Positions 55,980 to 64,000 of a DNA stretch of 64,000 nt are shown one piece after another. Positions within the stretch are counted from its first letter, which is position 1. Each line of letters begins with the position of its first letter. The notes beneath the pieces were generated by a model, which searched no databases, was not told the origin of the DNA, and was given only the letters and a program-made list of their open reading frames with translations. Both the position numbers and the translations under genes were made by a program. This DNA is from Verrucomicrobiia bacterium (GTDB lineage Bacteria > Verrucomicrobiota > Verrucomicrobiia > Limisphaerales > CAIMTB01): contig JAHCBA010000003.1 of assembly GCA_019634625.1 (NCBI GenBank), positions 62,001 through 126,000 on the forward strand, in the 5' to 3' direction.

Positions 55980-58208
55980 TTATGTAACAACCCTTTGGCC
56001 AGGACGTCGAAGCAATCGAGTTGCATTGCCAATGACGATAATGGTCGCCCCGGTGTCTGCCAGAATTGCCAACCACAGGCTAGTGTGACCGGTCAATGCC
56101 AGTGCTAGAAAGATGGCTTTCACGCCGAGTGCGAAGATGATGTTCGCCTGAATCACGCCCACCGTTCGACGCCCCAAACGGATGGCTTCAGCCACTTTGC
56201 TCAGATCATCCTGCATGAGTGCGATGTCCGCTGTTTCGATTGCGGTGTCCGTGCCCGCGCCGCCCATCGCGATTCCGATGCTCGCTGCTGCCATCGCGGG
56301 CGCGTCGTTCACGCCGTCGCCGATCATGCCGACGTGTTTGTGCTTCGCGAGTAGTTCGCGAACCCGCTCAATCTTCTGGTCCGGCAACAAATCACCTTTC
56401 GCTTCGTCTATGCCGACCTGTTTAGAAATCGCGTCCACCGTCCGTTGATTGTCGCCGCTCAACATGACGACTTTTTCGACACCGGCAGCGTGAAGGGCTT
56501 TGATGGCATCGGCGGCGTTGGGACGAACCGCGTCGGCGACCGCGAGGATGCCCAACACTTCGCCTTTGCAGTCTTCGTGCGGTTTGTGGCCAACGATGAC
56601 CACGGACATCGCCTGGGCTTCCAGTTCGCCCAGCTTCCTTTCGAGTTCGTCCGAGCAGACGGCGGATTCGTGCGTGAAGCGATGGTTGCCGACGAAATAG
56701 AGATGCCCGTCAATCCGCGCTTCCGCTCCTCGTCCGGTTTTGGACTGATAATTCTCGCTGCGCGGGAATTGAACCGTCTTTTCCTTCGCATACTTCACGA
56801 CGGCTTGCGCAAGGGGGTGTTCCGAGTGGGTGTCAATCGCGGCGGCAATGCGCAGGATTTCCTCCTCGGATTTCCCGTTCCACGGAATCACCTGTTGAAC
56901 GCGCGGTTTGCCTTCGGTGATCGTGCCGGTCTTGTCCACGGCGAGGGCCTTCAGCTTGCCGATTTCCTCAAGGAACACACCGCCCTTGATGAGCACGCCG
57001 CGCCGCGCCATTGCGGTCAGACCGGAGACGATTGAAACCGGCGTGGAAATCACTAACGCGCACGGACACGCAATGACCAGCAGTACCAAGGCGCGATACG
57101 TCCAATCCAGCCATGAACCATTGAAAAGCAACGGGCCGGATACAAGAATCAGAATGGCGGCGACGAAAACCGTCGGCGTGTAAATTTTCGCGAAACGGTC
57201 CACGAACCGCTGCGACGGCGCTCTTCGTCCCTGCGCTTCGCCCACGAGCTTGATGATTTTCGCGAGCGTGGTGTCGGTCGAAGTCTTGGTAACTTTCGCT
57301 TCGAGCGAGCCTTCACCGTTGATCGTCCCCGCGAACACGGTGTCCCCCGCATTCTTTTCCACCGGCATGGATTCGCCGGTAATGGGTGCTTGGTTGATTG
57401 CCGATTCGCCGGAAGTTACAACGCCATCGAGCGGGACGCGCGCTCCCGATTTGATGATGAGGGTTTCATCCACTTTGACTTCTTCGACGCGCACTTCTTG
57501 AATCTGGTCGCCGCGCTTTACCAACGCGGTTTCCGGCGTGAGTTCAAGCAGCGATTGAATCGCCCGGCGAGCGCGACCGACGCTGAATCCTTCCAGCAGT
57601 TCCGACAACGCGAAAAGAAACACGACTGCCGCTGCCTCCGTCCATTCGCCAATGCACGCCGCGCCGATCACTGCGACGCTCATCAGCACATTCATGTCGA
57701 GCGAGGCATGGCGCAGTGCGCGAATCGCTTTCGGAAAAATGAACCAGCCCCCCGCGAGTATGGCGACGGCAGCGGCAACTGCCTTTCCGTAAGGCGCAAA
57801 AAGATTCTGCCACTGTAGCAGGAGCGAAACTCCGGTGAAGATGCCGGAGATAATCACCAAGATCAGATGCACTCGGCTCGCATCGCCGCTGTGTTCCTCC
57901 CCGGCTTCGCTTCCATCCATCGTTGAAGCCTTCAATCCTGCCGTGCCAATGGCTTGAATCAATTGTTCCGGCGTGACGCGCTGGTCGTGGGCAATCGTCG
58001 CCGTCCCCGCCATCAGGTTCACCTTGATTTCGCCCACTCCTGCGATCGGTTTCAACACACGCTCAATCGCGGCGATTTCATCGGGGCAGTCCATCCCCGC
58101 CACGCGCAAGGTCGTTCCCGGTCCTCCGGCCGACACGGGCGCGGGAACCGACGCGGTGGGAGCGCCGGCTTTCGATCCGCAACCGCAACTGCTGGATTCT
58201 TCACTCAT
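55980..58208 (-). CDS. P1B-type heavy-metal ATPase (Zn/Cd/Pb type)
   Basis: The 742-residue pump has an N-terminal Cys cluster (SSSCGCGSK), one HMA domain with GMDCPDEIAAIER, and the membrane motif IACPCALVIS that defines the transport site. DKTGTITEGKPR is the phosphorylation loop, SEHPLAQAVV the HP motif and MIGDGVNDAPAMAAASIGIA the hinge motif. The CPC plus GMDCxxE combination points to ZntA/CadA-like export of Zn, Cd or Pb. It is the last gene of the minus-strand metal operon. Confidence 0.92.
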   Translation of the reverse strand: MSEESSSCGCGSKAGAPTASVPAPVSAGGPGTTLRVAGMDCPDEIAAIERVLKPIAGVGEIKVNLMAGTATIAHDQRVTPEQLIQAIGTAGLKASTMDGSEAGEEHSGDASRVHLILVIISGIFTGVSLLLQWQNLFAPYGKAVAAAVAILAGGWFIFPKAIRALRHASLDMNVLMSVAVIGAACIGEWTEAAAVVFLFALSELLEGFSVGRARRAIQSLLELTPETALVKRGDQIQEVRVEEVKVDETLIIKSGARVPLDGVVTSGESAINQAPITGESMPVEKNAGDTVFAGTINGEGSLEAKVTKTSTDTTLAKIIKLVGEAQGRRAPSQRFVDRFAKIYTPTVFVAAILILVSGPLLFNGSWLDWTYRALVLLVIACPCALVISTPVSIVSGLTAMARRGVLIKGGVFLEEIGKLKALAVDKTGTITEGKPRVQQVIPWNGKSEEEILRIAAAIDTHSEHPLAQAVVKYAKEKTVQFPRSENYQSKTGRGAEARIDGHLYFVGNHRFTHESAVCSDELERKLGELEAQAMSVVIVGHKPHEDCKGEVLGILAVADAVRPNAADAIKALHAAGVEKVVMLSGDNQRTVDAISKQVGIDEAKGDLLPDQKIERVRELLAKHKHVGMIGDGVNDAPAMAAASIGIAMGGAGTDTAIETADIALMQDDLSKVAEAIRLGRRTVGVIQANIIFALGVKAIFLALALTGHTSLWLAILADTGATIIVIGNATRLLRRPGQRVVT

Positions 58209-58473
58209 GATTCGCGGTTGGATTCTGCCCGACTACCGGCTCTGCGGAGGCTTGAGCGTTGGTTCTCGCGCCGCGATGGTAGCGCCGCTCGTGCTTCTGC
58301 TTCGCCTGATGCAGCAGCCAGAAGTAATCGGCGACTACCAGTCCCACGGACACGACGGCAACGCCGATGATCAGCATCAGGCTTCGACGCTTGTCGCAGC
58401 GGAGCTGCTCCGCATCCTTGGCGGCGCGTTCGGCACGGCGGCCGGCTTTTTCGGGTGACAACCATCGGCTCAC
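58201..58473 (-). CDS. Small single-pass membrane protein in metal operon
   Basis: The 90-residue product starts at 58473 (MSRWLSPEKAGRRAERAAKD). A basic helical N-terminus leads into one transmembrane helix (SLMLIIGVAVVSVGLVVADY) and then a charged tail. Its 3' end overlaps the ATPase start by eight bases, so the two are probably co-translated. It could be a regulatory subunit of the ATPase. No family recognised. Confidence 0.6.
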   Translation of the reverse strand: MSRWLSPEKAGRRAERAAKDAEQLRCDKRRSLMLIIGVAVVSVGLVVADYFWLLHQAKQKHERRYHRGARTNAQASAEPVVGQNPTANHE

Positions 58474-58489
58474 GATTCCGTCTCCGGTG

Positions 58490-58825
58490 TCAGCTCCCGT
58501 TGACCCAAACCACTTTTGTCACGAACGGCTTTCCGAAAAACGGCGTGCGATAATAGACCACCGCCCTCGTGCCGTCCTTGAGTTCGTCCGCCGGGGCGAA
58601 GTGCCAGTTGTGAATGAACCTCGTCTGGCGGGTCAGGGCGAGTTCGGTCGGTGCATTGCCGCGCGTCGGTGAGAACTTCACCGTGCGCGTGTCCACATCC
58701 AGCGACTCGACCGTGCCGCTGGCCGTGCGCGAACGCACGGTATGCGCGGCCGCGGGTGTCGCTGGAACGACGGCCGCGAGCATCAGTGCCGCGGCGATGA
58801 GTCCTGGTTTGCATGAACGTTTCAT
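58490..58825 (-). CDS. Secreted small protein (DUF5666-like size), metal operon
   Basis: The start is ATG 58825 (MKRSCKPGLIAAALMLAAVV), with GGAAGGAGAAG upstream; the frame extends 30 bases further. A signal peptide ends near PAAAHT. The mature part is one OB/barrel-like domain: ASGTVESLDVDTRTVKFSPT then LKDGTRAVVYYRTPFFGKPF. It lies between the Cys-tail protein and the membrane protein. A large GC hairpin (arms 58845-58853 and 58872-58880) precedes its start. Function unknown, probably periplasmic. Confidence 0.65.
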   Translation of the reverse strand: MKRSCKPGLIAAALMLAAVVPATPAAAHTVRSRTASGTVESLDVDTRTVKFSPTRGNAPTELALTRQTRFIHNWHFAPADELKDGTRAVVYYRTPFFGKPFVTKVVWVNGS

Positions 58826-58894
58826 AAACTTCTCCTTCCAGTTGGCCCGCCGCACGGCGAAAGGCGGCCACGCGGCGGGCGTCCCGTCGGTTGA

Positions 58895-59350
58895 TCAATG
58901 GTCGCAGGTGCAGGCGTATTCCGCGCGCTTGCACTCGCCGCAGGTGTGCATATCCAGCTTGAAGCGGAGGTTCAACGGCTTCGCCTCGGCGGTCTGCTTG
59001 AACTGCACGACGACGTTGTAGCCTTCGCCATCGGGCAGCTTGGTCTTGCTGACGAGCGAGTCGCCCTTCTTCTCGAACTGAAGCGTCTCCTTCCCGCTCT
59101 TGGCGTCGGCGATGACGGTCACGGTTTGCGTCGTTGCGGCAACGGGCTTCATGTCCTCGCTGTAGAAGTTGATGCTGACGCTGCGGTCCTTCTCGACAAC
59201 GAACTCAGCATGGGGTTCGGTTTTATCGAGCAGACGTCCGCCCTTGGGCGTGGCCTTGTGGTTGTGGCCGTCCTTGTCGGCGGCGGTGGCGGTGAATAAC
59301 CCGACGCACAAGGCGGTGGCCAGGGTGAGGATACGGAGGTTTGTTTTCAT
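58895..59350 (-). CDS. Periplasmic metal-operon protein with CxxC...CTC tail, copy 2
   Basis: The 151-residue protein begins MKTNLRILTLATALCVGLFT (signal peptide) and ends MHTCGECKRAEYACTCDH. It aligns along its length with the 53311-53757 product. This copy adds a His-containing stretch after the signal (DKDGHNHK). Both are neighbours of CzcA-type genes, one in each element, so the family seems specifically tied to this efflux system. Metal binding is inferred from the Cys/His tail. Confidence 0.75.
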   Translation of the reverse strand: MKTNLRILTLATALCVGLFTATAADKDGHNHKATPKGGRLLDKTEPHAEFVVEKDRSVSINFYSEDMKPVAATTQTVTVIADAKSGKETLQFEKKGDSLVSKTKLPDGEGYNVVVQFKQTAEAKPLNLRFKLDMHTCGECKRAEYACTCDH

Positions 59351-59365
59351 GTTTGTGTCTGTCTT

Positions 59366-59713
59366 TTAGTTTGAGGTTATGGTTTCAACGTGAGGGAACA
59401 AAATGATGGCCGCGCCGGTCAGACAAACCAGCGCGCCGAGAAAATCCCAGCGATCGGGTGACAGCCCGTCCACGAACTTGAGCCACGCCAGCGAAGCCGC
59501 GATATACACCCCGCCGTACGCTGCATAGGTCCGGCCCGCCGCTGTGGGATGGAGTGTGAGCAGCCACGCAAACAGCGCGAGGCTCGCCACGCCGGGCAAG
59601 ATCCAGAGCGGGGACTTCTTCAGCGTCAGCCAGAGATAGAAGGTGTAGCAGCCGAAGATTTCGGCCAGCGCCGTGATGGCGAACAATCCGATGGCGGTGA
59701 AGTAGATCTTCAT
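59366..59713 (-). CDS. YnfA/UPF0060-family membrane protein
   Basis: The start is ATG 59713 ([20 protein letters not shown]), matching YnfA-family N-termini; the longer frame is a shadow. The 115-residue protein has four hydrophobic helices, and [20 protein letters not shown] followed by [20 protein letters not shown] is the family signature. YnfA-like proteins are small DMT-type transporters. Here it sits in a metal-resistance operon between CzcA and the Cys-tail protein, so a role in metal or cation export is plausible. Confidence 0.88.
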   Translation of the reverse strand: MKIYFTAIGLFAITALAEIFGCYTFYLWLTLKKSPLWILPGVASLALFAWLLTLHPTAAGRTYAAYGGVYIAASLAWLKFVDGLSPDRWDFLGALVCLTGAAIILFPHVETITSN

Positions 59714-59720
59714 AGGCTGT

Positions 59721-62700
59721 TCACGAAACGGGCGCAGCGTCGGGAGACGGTCCGCCTTCACTCGAAGGGGATTCCCCAGGCGCGTCCTCCGCAGTTGGTT
59801 TTCGCCTTTCCAGCCACTCGTAGAGCGTCGGCAGCAACACGAGCGTTAGGAAGGTGGAACTCAGGATGCCGCCAATGACGACAGTGGCGAGCGGGCGTTG
59901 CACTTCCGCGCCTGCGCCGCTGGCAATGGCCATTGGGACGAAACCGAGTGAGGCCACGAGCGCCGTCATCAGCACCGGGCGCAAGCGCGTCATCGCTCCT
60001 TCGCGGACGCACTCGGTAAGGCTGTGCTTGTGGCCTTGCTCGCGCAGGAGGTTGAAGTAGGAAATCATCATCAACCCGTTGAGCACCGCCACGCCGGAGA
60101 GGGCAATGAAGCCGACACCGGCTGAGATACTGAAAGGCAGGTCGCGCAACCAAAGCGCGAACACGCCGCCGGTCACGGCAAGCGGGATGCCGGTATAGAC
60201 GAGCAAGGTCTGCCGCAGGCTGCCGAGCGCCATGAACACAAGCACGAAGATGAGTCCTAGCGCGACCGGCACAACGATGGCCAGCCGGGCGCGGGCTTCC
60301 TGCAAGTTCTTGAATTGGCCGCCGAACTCGATGGTGTAGCCGTCCGGCAGTTTGATTTGTTCGGCGACTTTCTTCTGCGCTTCAAGGACGAAGCTCTCCA
60401 CATCGCGCCCGCGCAGGTTCACCATGATGGCGGCGCGGCGCTGGCTGTATTCGCGCGCAATGGCGGCGACTTGTTCCACCACGCGGAAGTCGGCGACCTG
60501 GCCAAGCGTGAGCAACCCGCCGTCGTCCACGCGCACGGGCAGGCGTTTGAGGTCATCGATTTGCTCGCGCTGCTCTTCGCTCAACCGCACGACGATGTCG
60601 AAGCGGCGGTTGCCTTCGATCAGCTTGCCGACTTCCTGCCCGGCCAGCGCGGCGTGAACGACATTGTTCAACTCCGCCGCGTGAATCTTGTATTTGCTCA
60701 TGGCCTCGCGCTTGGGAACGATTTCGAGCAACGGCGATTTGCCGAGCGCGTCGAACTCCACGTCGGATGCGCCGCGAATCTGCTCCAGAATCTCTCTCGC
60801 CTCGCTGGCCACTTTTTCGATCACCGCGAAGTCCTCGCCGAAGACTTTCACCGCGATGTCGGCGCGCGTGCCTTCGAGAATTTCGTTGAAGCGCATCTCG
60901 ATGGGCTGGCTGAACAGGTGACCTTCGCCGGGCAGGTGTTTCCCCAGTTCCTCCGTCATGAGCGCCGCCAGTTCCTCCTTGCTTATGATTTTCCCGTTCA
61001 CCTTCCGCCATTTTTCCGGCGGGTTGAACATGATGTAGGTGTCCGCGACGTTCACGCCCATCGGGTCGCTGGCGATTTCCGCCGTGCCCAGGCGACTGAA
61101 GGTGTAGGCCACTTCGGGGAACTTCTCGATGAGCAGCTTCTCGCCCTGCTTCTGCATCTCCACGCTGGCGTCAATGCCGATGCTGGTGGTGCGAATCATG
61201 TGCGTGGCAAACGAGCCTTCGTCCAACTGCGGCACAAACTCCGCGCCGAGGCGGCTGAACATGAACACCGCCAGCGCCAGCAGCGCAACCGCGCCCCCGA
61301 CCACCGGCCAGCGGGCGCGCAGGGAGAAGTTGAGGAAGGGCGCGTAAATCTTCTTCGCGAACTTCACGAGGAAGGAATCCTTTTCGCTGATGTTGCCGCC
61401 GAGCAGATAGGAACAAAGCGCGGGCATGAGCGTCAGCGCCAGCACGAGCGCGCCCACGAGCGCGAAGATGACGGTCATGGCCATCGGCTTGAACATCTTC
61501 CCCTCGATGCCGGTCAGCGCGAGGATCGGGAAATAGACCACGGTGATGATGATGACGCCGAAAAACATCGGGCTGGCGACTTCCTTGGCACTGACGAGGA
61601 CTTCGTGCGCGCGTTCGACCGCCGTGAGCCTGCGCCCGAGCTTGTGCTGTTTCTCCGCGAGGTGACGGATGATGTTCTCCACCATCACGACTGCGCCATC
61701 AATGATGAGGCCGAAGTCAATCGCACCCAGGCTCATCAGGTTGCCGCTCACCTTGCCCTGCACCATGCCCGTCATGGCAAACAGCAGGGAGAGCGGGATC
61801 GCCAGTGCCACGATCAGTGCCGCACGCCAGTTGCCAAGCATGATAAGCAGCACCACGACGACGAGAATCGCGCCCTCGAACAGGCTGGTCTCGACCGTGC
61901 GGATGGTCCGGTCCACGAGCACCGTGCGATCATAGACCGGGATGATCTCCACGCCCGACGGCAGCTTGGGCTGGATTTCCTTGAGCTTCGCGTCCACGGC
62001 CTTGGCGACGAGGCGGCTGTTTTCTCCCGCGAGCATCAGCGCCACTCCGAGCAGCGCCTCCTCGCCCTTGTAGGTGGCCGTGCCGGTGCGGACGGCCTTG
62101 CCGATGACGACGTCCGCCACGTCCTTGACGCGCAGCGGCGTGGCGCGCGAACCGAACTTCAGCGGCAGCATCTCGATTTCTTCGGGTGTCTGGACGCGGC
62201 CTGCCGTGCGGATTGTCAAGGTTTCGCCACCGAGTTGAATGATACTGCCACCCGCGTTCTCGACGTTCTCGCCAACGGCTTCGGCGATTTCGCTGAATGA
62301 CATGCCGACGCTCTTGAGCTTGTCGGGGTTCGGCTGGATGATGATTTGCTTTTCGTAACCGCCCTGTGAGTTAACCTCCGCCACGCCGGGCGTCGAGCGC
62401 AGACGCGGCTTGATGACGTAATCGTGGATGAGCTTCAACTCCATCAACTGCTCGACGCGCGTGGGCGGCTTCTTGGTCGCGTCGGCGGCGTATTCGACCA
62501 CGTAGTAATAAATCTCCCCGAGGCCGGTGCTGATGGGTGCGAGCTTGGGTGTCAGGCCCGGCGGCAGTTCATCAATCACGGTCTGCACCCGTTCGCTGAC
62601 GAGCTGGCGCGAGCGGTAGAGGTCCGTGCCGTCCTCGAAGATGAGGTTGACCTGCGAGAGTCCGAACTTGGAAAGCGAGCGCAACTCCGTCAGACCGGGG

Positions 62701-62927
62701 ATGCCGGCCATCTCGTTCTCGATGGGGAACGTGACGAGCTTTTCGATCTCTTCCGGCGCATACGCTGGGACGGCGGTGTTGATCTGCACCTGGACGTTGG
62801 TGATGTCCGGCACGGCGTCAATCGGCAGCCGCAACGCGGAGTAAACACCGATGCCGACCATGACCACGGTGGCGAGCAGCACGAACACGCGCTGGCGGAC
62901 GGAGAATTCGAGGAGACGGTGCAACAT
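59721..62927 (-). CDS. czcA: CzcA-family heavy-metal RND transporter, second copy
   Basis: From ATG 62927 ([20 protein letters not shown]) the 1068-residue protein is a complete HME-RND pump; upstream codons to 63161 overlap the neighbouring lipoprotein frame and are not native. Signature blocks are [40 protein letters not shown] and [20 protein letters not shown]. It is clearly homologous to the 50126-53314 pump but differs at many positions, so it is not a recent copy. It is encoded with a CzcB-like adaptor at 63388. Confidence 0.93.
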   Translation of the reverse strand: MLHRLLEFSVRQRVFVLLATVVMVGIGVYSALRLPIDAVPDITNVQVQINTAVPAYAPEEIEKLVTFPIENEMAGIPGLTELRSLSKFGLSQVNLIFEDGTDLYRSRQLVSERVQTVIDELPPGLTPKLAPISTGLGEIYYYVVEYAADATKKPPTRVEQLMELKLIHDYVIKPRLRSTPGVAEVNSQGGYEKQIIIQPNPDKLKSVGMSFSEIAEAVGENVENAGGSIIQLGGETLTIRTAGRVQTPEEIEMLPLKFGSRATPLRVKDVADVVIGKAVRTGTATYKGEEALLGVALMLAGENSRLVAKAVDAKLKEIQPKLPSGVEIIPVYDRTVLVDRTIRTVETSLFEGAILVVVVLLIMLGNWRAALIVALAIPLSLLFAMTGMVQGKVSGNLMSLGAIDFGLIIDGAVVMVENIIRHLAEKQHKLGRRLTAVERAHEVLVSAKEVASPMFFGVIIITVVYFPILALTGIEGKMFKPMAMTVIFALVGALVLALTLMPALCSYLLGGNISEKDSFLVKFAKKIYAPFLNFSLRARWPVVGGAVALLALAVFMFSRLGAEFVPQLDEGSFATHMIRTTSIGIDASVEMQKQGEKLLIEKFPEVAYTFSRLGTAEIASDPMGVNVADTYIMFNPPEKWRKVNGKIISKEELAALMTEELGKHLPGEGHLFSQPIEMRFNEILEGTRADIAVKVFGEDFAVIEKVASEAREILEQIRGASDVEFDALGKSPLLEIVPKREAMSKYKIHAAELNNVVHAALAGQEVGKLIEGNRRFDIVVRLSEEQREQIDDLKRLPVRVDDGGLLTLGQVADFRVVEQVAAIAREYSQRRAAIMVNLRGRDVESFVLEAQKKVAEQIKLPDGYTIEFGGQFKNLQEARARLAIVVPVALGLIFVLVFMALGSLRQTLLVYTGIPLAVTGGVFALWLRDLPFSISAGVGFIALSGVAVLNGLMMISYFNLLREQGHKHSLTECVREGAMTRLRPVLMTALVASLGFVPMAIASGAGAEVQRPLATVVIGGILSSTFLTLVLLPTLYEWLERRKPTAEDAPGESPSSEGGPSPDAAPVS

Positions 62928-62934
62928 TTGGGTG

Positions 62935-63363
62935 TCAGGTGCGGCAGTCCGCGATGGAGGTGGCGTGAACGGCGACGCGGACCGTGCTGCCGACAGGCGG
63001 AGGCTCGGGCAGCGTGATGGCGAAACTGGAATGGGGATGCCCGAAGCGGGAATGCCGGATCGGATTCGGGAAGAACCTGACCGGAGTACGGCTGGAAAGC
63101 CGGCCATCAGGACCGAGGACCTCGATGTCGAGGTGTCGTCGTGGGGATTGGTAGTACCCAAACGTGCTGCTCACGGTGCCCGAGATTTGGACACCCTTGG
63201 AGGTATCCAACACGCGGACACTGGTAACCCGAACGCCGGATCTAGATTTCACGGTGGTACTCAGTCCGGGGCGTGTTGGCGGAGTCGCGCAGCCGTCGGC
63301 CAAGAAGAGGAGAGCCAGCAGGATTGATCCGATGGAGAATTTTCGAGCGGAGATCGTATTCAT
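62935..63363 (-). CDS. Lipoprotein in czc operon
   Basis: The 142-residue protein has a signal peptide with lipobox (LLALLFLADGC), giving a lipidated Cys, then a beta-sandwich-like domain (KSRSGVRVTSVRVLDTSKGV, VSSTFGYYQSPRRHLDIEVL). It lies between the adaptor and the CzcA gene with 7-base and 24-base gaps. No known family recognised. It may replace structural parts missing from the short adaptor, but this is speculation. Confidence 0.65.
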   Translation of the reverse strand: MNTISARKFSIGSILLALLFLADGCATPPTRPGLSTTVKSRSGVRVTSVRVLDTSKGVQISGTVSSTFGYYQSPRRHLDIEVLGPDGRLSSRTPVRFFPNPIRHSRFGHPHSSFAITLPEPPPVGSTVRVAVHATSIADCRT

Positions 63364-63387
63364 GGAGTGAGAACCTCGGAGGCCTGT

Positions 63388-64000
63388 TTAGTGGGAGTGT
63401 CCGCCTCCCTTGGTGGCACGGAGTTCGATCAACCAGAGCGTCTGCACTGGCTTCAGGACGACCTGGTCGCCGGGTAGCAAGCCATCCGTGATGCCGATCC
63501 GGCCGCCGCTCTCGGCACCCGTGCGAACCGGCGTGCGAAAGTACGCATCGCCGTTGACCGTATAGACAAAGGTGCCCTCCGAGGTCCGAAGCAGTGCCGA
63601 TCGAGGCACGGTGGCCGTAGGCTGTTCCACGGGATGGATGATCGAGGCGGGAACGAACTCTCCGGCTTGCAGAACAGAGATGGCGTTGGAGATGCCGACA
63701 ATGACCTCGGATTCTCCCAGCGCCACCGCCTTCTGAATGGCGAGAATGACCCCATGCAATGAATCGCGGGTGGGGAGTTGGATCAGGACGGGGTCACCTT
63801 GCTTGAGATTGGACGCGACTTCCTGGGAAACGAGCCCCGAGCCATGGACGTCGCACCCGGAGTGGTCGGCGGGATTGGGGAGGTGATGGTGTCTTTCGCC
63901 AAATATCTGGGCGGTGAATCGCGTCTCGGCGGGGAGCCGTTCCTCCAAGACGTCGGCGACTTCGAGACCCAGAATTTTCTTGGTCTCCTCGGTGACGATC
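63388..64000 (-). CDS. CzcB-like adaptor, hairpin-less (N-terminus outside window)
   Basis: The reading frame enters from the right edge (…VTEETKKILGLEVADVLEER) and ends at 63388. It resembles the 49346-50122 adaptor: the membrane-proximal block is VPRSALLRTSEGTFVYTVNG, with the same final LPGDQVVLKPVQTLWLIELR. As there, the lipoyl/coiled-coil hairpin is missing. A His stretch (GERHHH) and a His-rich C-terminus (GGGHSH) suggest metal contact. It would connect CzcA (59721-62927) to a channel encoded further right. Confidence 0.75.
   Translation of the reverse strand, partial: IVTEETKKILGLEVADVLEERLPAETRFTAQIFGERHHHLPNPADHSGCDVHGSGLVSQEVASNLKQGDPVLIQLPTRDSLHGVILAIQKAVALGESEVIVGISNAISVLQAGEFVPASIIHPVEQPTATVPRSALLRTSEGTFVYTVNGDAYFRTPVRTGAESGGRIGITDGLLPGDQVVLKPVQTLWLIELRATKGGGHSH

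Noticed and set aside
60315-62300. 661-codon plus-strand frame opposite the second CzcA
   Set aside because: His/Asp/Leu-rich low-information translation, antisense to a clear RND transporter.

Overview
The window is GC-rich DNA (roughly 60-65% by eye) from what is probably a member of the Verrucomicrobiota. The best taxonomic clue is the secreted beta-propeller protein at 999-2354, whose last ~65 residues (RIRWPATGSNYVLEAK...NHNRFYRLR) resemble a C-terminal domain I associate with that phylum. This is inference, not a database result. Almost the whole window is accessory DNA: prophage-like elements stacked end to end at one attachment site, each carrying its own cargo.

Layout. (1) 1-6723 is the right end of at least one older element. 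It holds the 3' end of a tail gene (2-235), an unknown gene, the beta-propeller gene, an Rhs/YD scrap, a 5'-truncated tail-tip pseudogene with an in-frame stop plus its intact partner (2668-4810), and an AT-richer EcoRV-type restriction-modification cassette (4858-6620). (2) 6724-6983 is an attachment repeat containing the 3' half of an initiator tRNA-Met gene and that gene's terminator. (3) 6984-54038 is a nearly complete ~47 kb siphophage-type prophage. In order it has a tyrosine integrase, a PstI/BsuBI-type R-M pair, unknown early genes, an XRE regulator with an operator-like palindrome cluster, and replication genes (SSB-like protein, RecB-like exonuclease, family A polymerase, AEP-like primase, RecA-fold helicase, candidate origin). 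These are followed by ParB/C5-methylase/SAM-methylase genes, terminase, portal, S49 protease, coat, tail genes, NlpC/P60 and tail tip. A Czc-type heavy-metal efflux operon (47516-53757) lies between the last tail gene and the second copy of the attachment repeat (53780-54038). (4) 54171-64000 starts the next element: a sister integrase with the same catalytic spacing, then a second, opposite-strand metal-resistance operon (P-type ATPase, CzcA, CzcB-like, YnfA-like and small periplasmic proteins).

The phage genes run as one long plus-strand operon series with many ATGA/GTGA stop-start overlaps. Intrinsic terminators at 15581-15621 and 28024-28053 separate the early, replication and packaging blocks. 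Three divergent copies of the terminal tail gene (2-235, 4268-4810, 46878-47420) are each followed by different cargo, so the slot between tail genes and attachment site looks like a cargo hotspot.

The strongest unexplained signal is an 18-bp sequence, CGCAAAGGACAACGTTCC. Seven copies (one with a changed 5' end) lie in the same orientation between 23047 and 32677, mostly at gene junctions and in more than one reading frame. It has no obvious protein-level explanation. Other unusual points are an HTH-bearing insertion inside the catalytic domain of both integrases, hairpin-less CzcB-like adaptors, and a duplicated small periplasmic protein with a CxxCKRAEYACTC tail.
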